A DNA stretch of 64,000 bases. It comes from an uncultured Hoeflea sp. Lineage in GTDB: Bacteria > Pseudomonadota > Alphaproteobacteria > Rhizobiales > Rhizobiaceae. The stretch's first letter is position 1. Every line of letters starts with the position of its first letter. The stretch is taken from assembly GCF_947501405.1 (NCBI RefSeq), contig NZ_CANMVK010000002.1, positions 248,001 to 312,000 on the forward strand, given 5' to 3'. The position numbers and the translations under genes are program-made. Under the pieces are notes generated by a model. It was not told where the DNA came from. It saw nothing but the letters and a program-made list of their open reading frames with translations, and searched no databases. This document shows positions 9,501-16,279 of this stretch, one piece after another.

Positions 9501-9944
9501 CTGCTGATCATTCCGTTCGGGATCGTCGGCGCGATTTTCGGCCATTGGGTGCTCGGCTATCAGCTCACGATCCTGTCGTTCATCGGCCTTCTCGGTCTCG
9601 CGGGCATTCTCGTCAATGATTCCATCATTCTGGTGGCGCGGCTCGAGGAACGGCGCGGCATGGGCGAAAGCATTGCCGAAGCGGCCATCGGCGCCAGCCG
9701 CGACCGGTTGCGCGCCGTGCTGCTGACCTCGCTGACCACCATCGGCGGCTTGTTGCCGCTGCTTTATGAAAAAAGCCTGCAGGCCCAGTTCCTGCTGCCG
9801 ATGGCGATCACCATCGTCTTCGGTCTGGCTATGACCACGCTGCTGGTGCTGTTCCTGGTGCCCGCGCTGGTGGGCATTGGCGACGACATCTCGCGCACAC
9901 TCACCTATCTCTATGGCCGCCGCCAGCGGCTGCAGCGCGCATAG
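6504..9944 (+). CDS. RND efflux permease with enlarged central segment
   Basis: An AcrB/MexF-like proton-driven drug exporter of 1146 residues, about 100 longer than AcrB. TM1 is near residues 28-50; the paired proton-relay aspartates are D408-D409 in GIIVDDAIVVGEH of TM4, matching AcrB D407/D408. The extra length lies between TM6 and TM7: two additional hydrophobic stretches at about 507-526 and 557-578 flank a short polar loop, before TM7 at about 632-652. The C-terminal repeat shows LAGILVNDSIILVARLEERR (TM10) and ends with a short basic tail. No outer-membrane TolC gene is nearby, so a distant channel is presumably shared. Confidence 0.9.
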   Translation: MSAARFPRRGLPAGGGLVSTFVRHPNAANLLMVLMILFGAFSIARINTQFFPTIDRPTITIGVAWSGASAEDVETNVLALIEPEVRFVSGVDQMTSTAAEGSATIRLEFDEGSDMSQAMTDVETAVKTVTNLPEDSDEPTVTRAVFFDSVARLAVFGSADETVKRAWAKRMRDDLIDRGIDKINFTGLRDAEIRISVPEIELRRLDVTISDVSRAIAANSRDLPSGSVEGAVERQLRTLADAQGARELAAVEVKSFASGDKVLLGDIAEITDAFDADDTRGLTAGSTAIELDVRRAPTADTLQTAAILSAYIDEIRPQLPPGVEIATYEVAADALAARIWLLVKNGLGGLVLVVGILFIFLNARIAFWVAAGIPVAMLATIGFMYASGQSINMISLFSLIMMLGIIVDDAIVVGEHTATRLEMGDDPHLAAENGVRMMITPVLAAMSTTLAAFAPILLIGDTIGQIMGVLPLVVVAVLIASLLECFLVLPGHLANSLAERKAPGWSWWRQFLVALVIMVFLTGLSGRLAIDLALGASETGLREVARGFASLPSTARMAIVVTVSLLLATLLEWLLLGLRRRANRRSGAVPGGDNGVDIHAGESRFRRAFDQGFDRFRDGSFSRLVQLAWNWRYVTLSIAISMALVLAVGLARSGKVEFVFFPSPEAENISGTVVFNAGLPEEIALAAIATYEQALRQADTALSGDEPSSIRAVFTTYGASSRSGSATARIRVQLTTSEERAVRTPDIVNAWRQAAPDIAGVARFTIAQSRGGPPGRDIEVRLQGQRVASLKSAAADVVALLSSVDGITGLDDNLPWGKPELVMELTPHGAALGFSIEEVGRQIRNAFDGAIPFRFPRGDDEVTVRLVQAPAAPGSQALRAFELKSPGNGNFVPLLEVVEMTERQGFSAIQRRDGRSTISVTGDIDTAVTTTGAVVEQLTTGGDLDLIAANHGVTFSFGGRSEEQQNAFADLRLGVAVALSVIYIILAWVFASYWRPLAVLLIIPFGIVGAIFGHWVLGYQLTILSFIGLLGLAGILVNDSIILVARLEERRGMGESIAEAAIGASRDRLRAVLLTSLTTIGGLLPLLYEKSLQAQFLLPMAITIVFGLAMTTLLVLFLVPALVGIGDDISRTLTYLYGRRQRLQRA

Positions 9945-10007
9945 GCGCGCCGCACTGTGGCCAGAATCGCGGCCAGCATCGCGACCAGAACGGGATCATA
10001 ACCGTAA

Positions 10008-11465
10008 TCAGGACCGCCAGAACCGCGGCAACAGCAAAACCAGCACGGTAAACAGCTCCAGCCGGCCAAGCAGCATGCCCGCTGACAGCAGCCATTTCTG
10101 CACATCGCTCAGCGGCTGGAAATTCCCCGCCGGACCAATGATGTCGCCCAGCCCCGGCCCGACATTGGCAAGCGCGGTACCCGCGCCCGACAGCGAGGTG
10201 ATGGTGTCGAGACCGCTTAGCCTGAGCAGCATCGCCAGAACCACGAATGAGGTCATGAACAGGAAAAAGAAACTCATCACCGAGGCGATGACCCGTTGCT
10301 CGATCGGCTTGCCGTTGAAGTGCGCCCGGAACACACCATGCGGATACATCACCTGCGCGATGTGCTGCCGCACCGCTTCGAAAAACACCTGAAACCGGAA
10401 GATCTTGATGCCGCAGGACGTCGATCCGGCGCAGCCGCCGACAAACATGATGATGAAGAAGAAGGCGACCGAGTGCGCACCCCATTGCCCGTAATCGGTA
10501 GAGGAGTAGCCGGTCCCCGTGACGATCGAGATCACGTTGAAGGCCGCGTAACGCAAACCGTCGAGCCCCAGATGATGTTCGCCGAAATGCGCCATCATCC
10601 AGCCCGCTATCACCGCCACCGCGAGAAAGCCCATAAACGCCTTGACCTGCTGATCGGCGACGATTGGCCGGAATCGGCCCTGCAACATCTGGACATAGAG
10701 GATGAAAGGGATCGAGCCCAGAATCATGAAGATGATCGCGACCCACTCGACTCCGGCATTTGCAAAATGTCCGATCGAGGCGTCCTTGCTCGAAAATCCG
10801 CCCGTCGCCACGGTGGTCATGGCGTGAATCAATGCGTCGTCGGCAGCCATGCCGACCGCGAGATAGGCGATCGCGCAAACCCCGGTGATGGCGATAAACA
10901 CCAGCGTGATCGAGGTCGAGATCTGGGTCGCGCGCGGCAGGATCTTTTCCGCCGTGTCAAAGGCCTCGGCCTTGAAAAGCTGCATGCCGCCGATCTGCAG
11001 CATCGGCAACACCGCGATCGCCATCACGATGATTCCAAGCCCGCCCAGCCACTGCAGCAGCCCGCGCCAGAACAAGATACCGGGCGGAGCCGTGTCAAGG
11101 CCGGTGATCACCGTGGCGCCCGTGGTGGTCAGTCCGGACATTGATTCGAAAAACGCATCCGTGTAACTCGGCACAATGCCCGACCAGTGAAACGGCAAGG
11201 CGCCGAAGGCCACCAGCGCCACCCAGGAAACCACCGTCATCAGCATCGCCTGCCGGGTCGATAGACCCTTGGGCGCGCCGCGATTGGCGATGAACAGGCC
11301 AAAGCCGAACAGGATCGTCACCATGCCGGCGCTGGCGAAGATCATCCAGTCGTTATTGTCGGCCGCCAGGTCCACAAGCGCCGGCAGGAGCATTGCCACG
11401 CCCAGCGTTGCCACCAGTGCGCCGGTGACTAGCATCACCGGGCGGAATTCCGAAAGCGCGGTCAA
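10008..11465 (-). CDS. trkH: Trk-type potassium uptake permease TrkH
   Basis: K+ translocating subunit of 485 residues built from four M1-P-M2 units. The four selectivity-filter loops are visible as TTTGATV (113-119), TGGFS (221-225), TGTGYS (316-321) and NVGPGLG (434-440). The start is TTG at 11465, which overlaps the apaG stop as TTGA; the first ATG (11435) would remove the family-conserved RPV at residues 8-10, so TTG is preferred, with translational coupling to apaG. It needs a TrkA-type NAD-binding regulator, not found in this window. Convergent with the RND permease across a 63-bp gap without a visible terminator. Confidence 0.93.
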   Translation of the reverse strand: MTALSEFRPVMLVTGALVATLGVAMLLPALVDLAADNNDWMIFASAGMVTILFGFGLFIANRGAPKGLSTRQAMLMTVVSWVALVAFGALPFHWSGIVPSYTDAFFESMSGLTTTGATVITGLDTAPPGILFWRGLLQWLGGLGIIVMAIAVLPMLQIGGMQLFKAEAFDTAEKILPRATQISTSITLVFIAITGVCAIAYLAVGMAADDALIHAMTTVATGGFSSKDASIGHFANAGVEWVAIIFMILGSIPFILYVQMLQGRFRPIVADQQVKAFMGFLAVAVIAGWMMAHFGEHHLGLDGLRYAAFNVISIVTGTGYSSTDYGQWGAHSVAFFFIIMFVGGCAGSTSCGIKIFRFQVFFEAVRQHIAQVMYPHGVFRAHFNGKPIEQRVIASVMSFFFLFMTSFVVLAMLLRLSGLDTITSLSGAGTALANVGPGLGDIIGPAGNFQPLSDVQKWLLSAGMLLGRLELFTVLVLLLPRFWRS

Positions 11466-11854
11466 TTCAGCGTTCTTGCCATGCCGGGCAGATCGAGCGA
11501 GAAGGCCGGAATCTCGACATCGAAGAGCTCTCCCTCGGCCGATTGCATCTGGTAGCTGCCAACCATGACGCCCGATGGCGTATCCAGCGGACAGCCCGAT
11601 GAATATTCATAAGTGTCGCCCGGGCCGAGCACCGGCTGTTCGCCGACCACCCCGGGGCCACGGACCTCATCCACCAGGCCGTTTTCGTCGGTGATCCGCC
11701 AGAAGCGGCTGCGCAATTGCACGATCTGATTGGAATGATTGGCAATCACCACCCGGTAGCCCCACACATAGCGCCCGTCTTCGGGGTCCGATTGGTCCTC
11801 GAGATAATACGGCTCCACCGTCACTTCGATGTCACGTGTCAGCGCGCGATACAT
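11462..11854 (-). CDS. apaG: ApaG domain protein
   Basis: A 130-residue ApaG, a fibronectin-III-like beta-sandwich protein genetically linked to Co2+/Mg2+ homeostasis and to diadenosine tetraphosphate metabolism in enterobacteria; its biochemical role is still unsettled. Recognisable are [54 protein letters not shown] and MVGSYQM. The start is fixed by an AAGGAG ribosome site 6 bp upstream. It shares four bases with trkH, forming an apaG-trkH operon, and a strong inverted repeat sits just before its ribosome site. Confidence 0.93.
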   Translation of the reverse strand: MYRALTRDIEVTVEPYYLEDQSDPEDGRYVWGYRVVIANHSNQIVQLRSRFWRITDENGLVDEVRGPGVVGEQPVLGPGDTYEYSSGCPLDTPSGVMVGSYQMQSAEGELFDVEIPAFSLDLPGMARTLN

Positions 11855-11866
11855 GTGTTGCTCCTT

Positions 11867-11912
11867 GCGCCACTAATTCTACAGTGGCGCGCTGGCGTCA
11901 AGCGGTCTGGCG
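11867..11912 (-). promoter_or_regulatory. Putative apaG-trkH promoter overlapping an 8-bp inverted repeat
   Basis: GCGCCACT (11867-11874) and AGTGGCGC (11883-11890) form a perfect inverted repeat with an 8-base spacer, ending right at the apaG ribosome site. On the - strand the spacer contains TAGAAT, and CTTGAC lies upstream; the separation from CTTGAC to a -10 is 15-17 bp depending on the hexamer chosen. It may be an operator or a leader hairpin controlling ribosome access. Confidence 0.4.
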
Positions 11913-12142
11913 CGCTCATACGGCGCACTTGGGGGCCGCTTTCGGCTCTGAATTGGTCCCCCGCCGACGTTGACCTGATTGTGATGGGTAGAGGTTGCGC
12001 CAAGGCGTGACGATCACACAGGAGCGCGCTATCAACAGCGGTCCGGGCTTTTCATTGTGATCGGCCACTTTGAAGGACGGCATGTTCGCAAGCGTTCAAA
12101 TGAGGCTGTTTGAGCGCGGTATCAAACGGCGGAGAGACAATC

Positions 12143-12766
12143 ATGTTGGACGGCGCGGCGCGAAAACTGATCCAGCCGGCACTCGACCGGACCGGCACCT
12201 GGCTTGCGGGCCGCGGCGTGCGCGCCGACCACATCACCGTTTTTGCCTGCCTGCTGGGCCTCGCCGCTGCCGCGCTGATCGCCATCGGCTACATGATCCT
12301 TGCCCTTGTGTTGATCATCATCAGCCGTATTGGCGACGGTCTCGATGGCTCGGTAGCCCGCGCCTCGCGCAAGACCGATTTCGGCGGTTATCTCGATATC
12401 ACGCTGGATTTCGTGTTCTACGGTGCCATTCCGCTGGGCTTCGTCATCCATGATCCGGCGGCCAACGGCCTGGCCGGCGCGGCGCTGATCTTTTCGTTCT
12501 ACGTCAATGGCGCAAGTTTTCTGGCCTATGCGATCGTGGCGGAGAAGCGCGGGCTTTCCACCGAAGCCCGGGGCGTCAAGTCGATCTATTTCACCACCGG
12601 TCTCGCCGAGGCCAGCGAGACCTTTTTCGTGTTCGGACTGTTTTGTCTCTGGCCCGCCGGTTTCGCACCGGTGGCCTGGGTGTTTGCGGCGATCTGCCTC
12701 TACACGGCCCTTTCCCGCATCATGCAGGCGCGCGCGGTGTTTGCCGATGAGGCCTCACAGGCCTGA
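12143..12766 (+). CDS. CDP-alcohol phosphatidyltransferase family membrane protein
   Basis: A 207-residue integral membrane enzyme with the full CDP-alcohol signature: DGLDGSVAR (D-x2-DG-x2-AR) followed by seven residues, G-x3-D-x3-D in GGYLDITLD (about residues 65-90). The family transfers a phosphatidyl group from CDP-diacylglycerol to an alcohol; this sub-type is not clearly PgsA or PssA, so the acceptor is unknown. ATG 12143 is chosen over one 33 bp upstream because GGAG sits 8 bp before it. About five hydrophobic segments follow. The last 12 bp overlap the convergent metZ 3' end. Confidence 0.85.
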   Translation: MLDGAARKLIQPALDRTGTWLAGRGVRADHITVFACLLGLAAAALIAIGYMILALVLIIISRIGDGLDGSVARASRKTDFGGYLDITLDFVFYGAIPLGFVIHDPAANGLAGAALIFSFYVNGASFLAYAIVAEKRGLSTEARGVKSIYFTTGLAEASETFFVFGLFCLWPAGFAPVAWVFAAICLYTALSRIMQARAVFADEASQA

Positions 12767-13939
12767 CAGCGCCTGCTCGAAATCTTCGACCAGATCCTCG
12801 ACATCCTCGATCCCCACCGACAGCCGCACCACGCCCGGGCCGATGCCCAACTCGTCCCGCGCCTCTTCCGACAGGTTCTTGTGGGTGGTGGTTGCCGGAT
12901 GGGTGATCAGGCTTTTGGAATCGCCGAGATTGTTGGAGATCTGGATGACTTCCAGCGCATCCTGCATCGCAAATGCTGCCTTCTTGCCGCCCTTCAACTC
13001 AAACGCCACCAGCGTCGAGCCGCCCTTCATCTGCCGCGCGCAGACATCGGCCTGCGGATGGTCGGCGCGGCCGGGATAAATCACCCGCGCCACCGCCGGA
13101 TGATCGGCGAGGACATCGGCCAGGCGACCGGCATTGCTGGTCTGCTGCCGCACCCTGAGTGGTAGGGTTTCCAGTCCCTTGAGCAGGGTCCAGGCATTGA
13201 ACGGCGACAGCGACGGTCCGGTGTGGCGGAAATAGTCGTGCAGGTTCTCGTCAATCCACTCCTTGTCCGACAGGATCACCCCGCCCAGACAGCGCCCCTG
13301 TCCGTCTATGTGCTTGGTTGCTGAATAGGCCACCACATGGGCCCCAAGCTCCAATGGTTTTTGAAGCAGCGGCGTGGCGAAAACATTGTCGACCACCACC
13401 TTTGCCCCGATCTGGTTTGCGAGCCGCGCCACGGCGGCGATATCAACCACCTCCAGCGTCGGATTGGTCGGGCTTTCGAGAAAAAACACCTTGGTGTTGG
13501 GCCGGATCGCGGCCTCGAAATTGGCCGGATCGCGGCCATCGACCAGCGTTGCCTCGATGCCGTATTTGGGCAGCAGCGTTTCCACCACCCACCGGCAGGA
13601 GCCGAACAGCGCCCGCGCCGAAATCACATGATCGCCCGCCTTGAGCTGGCACAACAGCGCCGCCGAGATCGCCGCCATGCCCGACGCCGTGGCGCGTGCG
13701 TCTTCCGCGCCCTCCATCAGGCACATGCGCTTTTCGAACATGTCATTGGTCGGGTTGGCGTAGCGCGAATAGATAAAGCCCGGATCCTCGCCCTTGAAAC
13801 GGGCCTCGGCTGCCGCGGAGCTGTCATAGACAAAGCCCTGGGTCAGATAGATCGCCTCGGAGGTTTCGCCAAATCCGGAACGGGTGGTGCCGCCATGCAC
13901 GAGCTGGGTTGCGGGGCGGAGCTGTCGGGTGCTTGTCAT
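12755..13939 (-). CDS. metZ: O-succinylhomoserine sulfhydrylase
   Basis: A 394-residue Cys/Met-metabolism PLP enzyme. The family makes homocysteine directly from O-succinylhomoserine and sulfide, the alphaproteobacterial route to methionine. Landmarks: YSRYANPT near the N terminus, ATASGMAAISAALL, FLESPTNPTLEVVDI, VVVDNVFATPLLQKPLELG, and the PLP lysine K209 in YSATKHIDGQGR. The ATG at 13939 (MTSTRQLRP) is preferred to a start 57 bp upstream, which would reach into the riboswitch terminator. The leader carries a SAM-II aptamer and terminator, which independently supports the methionine assignment; cystathionine gamma-synthase or beta-lyase are less likely. Confidence 0.93.
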   Translation of the reverse strand: MTSTRQLRPATQLVHGGTTRSGFGETSEAIYLTQGFVYDSSAAAEARFKGEDPGFIYSRYANPTNDMFEKRMCLMEGAEDARATASGMAAISAALLCQLKAGDHVISARALFGSCRWVVETLLPKYGIEATLVDGRDPANFEAAIRPNTKVFFLESPTNPTLEVVDIAAVARLANQIGAKVVVDNVFATPLLQKPLELGAHVVAYSATKHIDGQGRCLGGVILSDKEWIDENLHDYFRHTGPSLSPFNAWTLLKGLETLPLRVRQQTSNAGRLADVLADHPAVARVIYPGRADHPQADVCARQMKGGSTLVAFELKGGKKAAFAMQDALEVIQISNNLGDSKSLITHPATTTHKNLSEEARDELGIGPGVVRLSVGIEDVEDLVEDFEQALSGL

Positions 13940-13950
13940 CGTCTGGGTCC

Positions 13951-13989
13951 AAAACACAAAAATACCGGCTCGCGAAGTCGCCAGCCGGT
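13951..13989 (-). terminator. Expression-platform terminator of the metZ SAM-II riboswitch
   Basis: On the - strand, ACCGGCT and AGCCGGT (13964-13989) pair around an inner GCGA/TCGC helix, followed by a U-rich run (ATTTTTGTGTTTT, 13951-13963). It lies between the aptamer and the metZ start, so premature termination of metZ transcripts is the obvious output. Confidence 0.8.
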
Positions 13990-14002
13990 TTTGCAACCCG
14001 AC

Positions 14003-14053
14003 CTTTTAGCGACTTATTTTACGTGGCTGCAAGCCGGTCGGCCAAATCACCAC
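14003..14053 (-). ncRNA. SAM-II (metA-type) riboswitch aptamer
   Basis: Read on the - strand, the region has the SAM-II signature in order: GTGATTTGGCCG, then CTTGCAGCCACGT, AAAATAAGTC and GCTAAAAG. GTGG at the 5' end pairs with CCAC to make P1, and the downstream AAGTCGCTAAAA forms the H-type pseudoknot strand characteristic of the class. SAM-II senses S-adenosylmethionine and occurs in alphaproteobacteria upstream of metA, metX, metZ and related genes; here it lies 64 bp before metZ with a terminator between. High SAM should switch metZ off. Confidence 0.93.
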
Positions 14054-14143
14054 GGGATAACCCTGTTTTTACCGCCTCGCCGTGCTTGCGTCAATCGCTG
14101 CGGCTTGCCATCAAGTTTCAAGTCAACAAGGAGCAAGACCAAG

Positions 14144-15232
14144 GTGGGTGCCGGTATTCTTTCCGACCGCGCGATTGGCGCATTGTTCGAAGGCGGAAAA
14201 CTGATCTCCGGCCGGGCGCTTGACGACGACCAGATTCAACCCGCCAGTCTCGATCTTAGGCTTGGCGCCACCGCCTACCGGGTGCGCGCCAGTTTTCTTC
14301 CCGGCCCCGCCCACCGGGTCGAGGACAAGCTCTCGCGGTTGAGCATGCACGAGATTGATCTGTCGGCCGGCGCGGTGCTCGAAACCGGCTGTGTCTACAT
14401 CGTGCCCCTGCTTGAAAGCCTCGACCTGCCTGAGGAAATTTCGGCCTCCGCCAATCCCAAGAGCTCCACCGGCCGTCTCGACATCTTCACCCGGGTGATG
14501 ACCGATTATGGCCAGGAGTTCGACAAGATAGCGCCGGGTTACACCGGCCCGTTGTGGCTCGAGGTCAGTCCGCGCACCTTCCCGATTGTTGCGCGCACCG
14601 GCTCGCGGCTGTCGCAGATCCGGTTCCGACAGGGTCAGGCGCTGCTCAGCGAGGCGGAACTGTCCGCGCTGCACCGGGATGAAACGCTGGTTGCCGCTAA
14701 GAGCCCCAATGTGTCAGGCGGCGGCATCGCGCTGTCGATCGATCTGGAAGGCCAGGGCGAGGATGCACTGGTCGGTTATCGCGGCAAACATCACACCGCG
14801 GTGATCGATGTCGACAAGCGCGCCGCCCAGGATGTGTTCGATTTCTGGGAGCCGATCCACAATCGCGGCTCGGCCGATCTCATTCTCGATCCCGACGAAT
14901 TCTACATTCTCGTCAGCCGTGAATCGGTGCATGTGCCGCCGCTTTATGCGGCCGAGATGACGCCGTTTGATCCGCTGGTGGGCGAATTCCGGGTGCATTA
15001 TGCGGGATTTTTCGACCCTGGCTTCGGCCATTCCGGGGCCGGCGGCGCCGGCAGCCGTGCGGTGCTGGAGGTGCGCAGCCACGAGGTGCCGTTCATTCTC
15101 GAGCATGGCCAAATCGTCGGCCGGCTGGTCTATGAACGGATGCTGGAACGACCGCAGGCGCTCTATGGCTCCGGACTGGGTTCGAACTATCAGGCCCAGG
15201 GCCTCAAACTGTCCAAGCATTTTCGCGCCTGA
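14144..15232 (+). CDS. dcd: 2'-deoxycytidine 5'-triphosphate deaminase, double-domain form
   Basis: Deaminates dCTP to dUTP for thymidylate synthesis. The 362-residue protein is about twice the length of enterobacterial Dcd. The first half has IQPASLDLRLG and the ANPKSSTGRLDIFTRV active-site segment; the second half has a second dUTPase-like barrel with FDPLVGEFRVHYAGFFDPGFG and VLEVRSHEVPFILEHGQIVGRLVYE. This tandem architecture is typical of Rhizobiales. The start is GTG 14144, supported by AAGGAG (14128-14133) ten bases upstream; the same frame is open much further upstream but there it runs antisense through metZ and its riboswitch. Confidence 0.88.
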   Translation: MGAGILSDRAIGALFEGGKLISGRALDDDQIQPASLDLRLGATAYRVRASFLPGPAHRVEDKLSRLSMHEIDLSAGAVLETGCVYIVPLLESLDLPEEISASANPKSSTGRLDIFTRVMTDYGQEFDKIAPGYTGPLWLEVSPRTFPIVARTGSRLSQIRFRQGQALLSEAELSALHRDETLVAAKSPNVSGGGIALSIDLEGQGEDALVGYRGKHHTAVIDVDKRAAQDVFDFWEPIHNRGSADLILDPDEFYILVSRESVHVPPLYAAEMTPFDPLVGEFRVHYAGFFDPGFGHSGAGGAGSRAVLEVRSHEVPFILEHGQIVGRLVYERMLERPQALYGSGLGSNYQAQGLKLSKHFRA

Positions 15233-15267
15233 TCGAAACTATGCGCTCCGGTGGAACGGTTCGGGCC

Positions 15268-16080
15268 TCAAGGCCTTGAACTCCGTTCACGGTCGGCACG
15301 CATATCCGCCAGTTCGCTGCGGATGGCCTTGAGCTCATCAAGCATCTGGCTTTGCTCGCTGGCCATGGCCTCGCGGTCTGCGGTGGCCTCGGCGTCGTGC
15401 TCGGCCTGCATCGCCGATACGATGATGCCGATGAACAGATTGAGCACCGTAAACGTGGTCGACAGGATAAACGGCAGGAAGAACGCCCAGGCCATCGGAT
15501 GGACGTCCATCACCGGCCGTACGATGCCCATCGACCAGCTTTCCAGCGTCATGATCTGAAACAGCGAATAGGCCGAGGCCGGGATCGAACCGAACCATTC
15601 AGGGAAGGTCGCGCCATAAAGCTTGGTGGCCATGACCGAAAACACATAAAACACCAGCGTCAGCAGCAGCATGATCGAGCCCATGCCGGGAAGGGCGGCG
15701 ACCAGGCCGCCCACCACCCGCTTGAGCGACGGCACCATTCCGACGATCCTGAGCACGCGCAGGATGCGCAAGGCGCGCAGCACCGAGAGATTGCCGGTCG
15801 CCGGCAACAGCGCCACGCTGACCACCGCAAGATCGAACAACCGCCAGGGATCGCGGAAGAAATCGAGCCGCCAGGCCACCAGGCGGGCGGCGACCTCGAT
15901 AACAAAGACCGCCAGGATGGTGCGGTCGAGCAGCATCAGCGCCGGGCCGAAGCGCTCCATCACCGCAGGCACGGTTTCCAGTCCCAGCGTGATCGCATTG
16001 ATGACGATGAGCACGGTTATGACGGTCTCGAATTTCCGTGAGGAAAGAAAGGCTTTCAGTCGGTCCATGAGGCACGCCAT
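15268..16080 (-). CDS. NaChBac-type voltage-gated sodium channel
   Basis: A 270-residue single-domain six-TM ion channel that would assemble as a homotetramer. S1 starts at FETVITVLIVINAITLGLET; S4 has four arginines at three-residue spacing (LRALRILRVLRIVGM, about 101-115) followed by the S4-S5 linker; the pore-loop filter is TLESWSM at 178-184, identical to that of the crystallised NavAb channel and diagnostic of sodium selectivity. S6 (FTVLNLFIGIIVSAMQ) leads into an acidic neck and a C-terminal coiled coil. ATG 16068 (MDRLKAFLSS) is an alternative start; neither has a clear ribosome site. Possible roles are motility, pH or sodium homeostasis; context gives no hint. Confidence 0.9.
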   Translation of the reverse strand: MACLMDRLKAFLSSRKFETVITVLIVINAITLGLETVPAVMERFGPALMLLDRTILAVFVIEVAARLVAWRLDFFRDPWRLFDLAVVSVALLPATGNLSVLRALRILRVLRIVGMVPSLKRVVGGLVAALPGMGSIMLLLTLVFYVFSVMATKLYGATFPEWFGSIPASAYSLFQIMTLESWSMGIVRPVMDVHPMAWAFFLPFILSTTFTVLNLFIGIIVSAMQAEHDAEATADREAMASEQSQMLDELKAIRSELADMRADRERSSRP

Positions 16081-16205
16081 GTGATTGGGAAACAGTGCCA
16101 GTCATATGAGGTCGGCTCAAGATGCAGTCAAGCCGCAGCTTTAACCGTTGGATGCGCCGCGCGCTTGACAGGCCGGGCGATCCTCGCCATGGATCATCGC
16201 GGCAT

Positions 16206-16279
16206 GCGGGTGTAGCTCAATGGCAGAGCAGAAGCTTCCCAAGCTTACGACGAGGGTTCGATTCCCTTCACCCGCTCCA
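16206..16279 (+). tRNA. tRNA-Gly (anticodon CCC)
   Basis: A 74-nt cloverleaf including an encoded CCA. Acceptor GCGGGTG pairs with CACCCGC, the D arm is GCTC-AATGGCA-GAGC, the anticodon loop is TTCCCAA with CCC at 34-36, and the T arm is GAGGG-TTCGATT-CCCTT. The first anticodon-stem pair (G27-A43) is mismatched. The 3' 35 bases are also read antisense as the end of the glycosyltransferase frame. Confidence 0.95.

Noticed and set aside
13337-14143. Upstream extension of the dCTP deaminase frame
   Set aside because: It runs antisense through metZ and the SAM-II riboswitch; GTG 14144 with AAGGAG explains the start.
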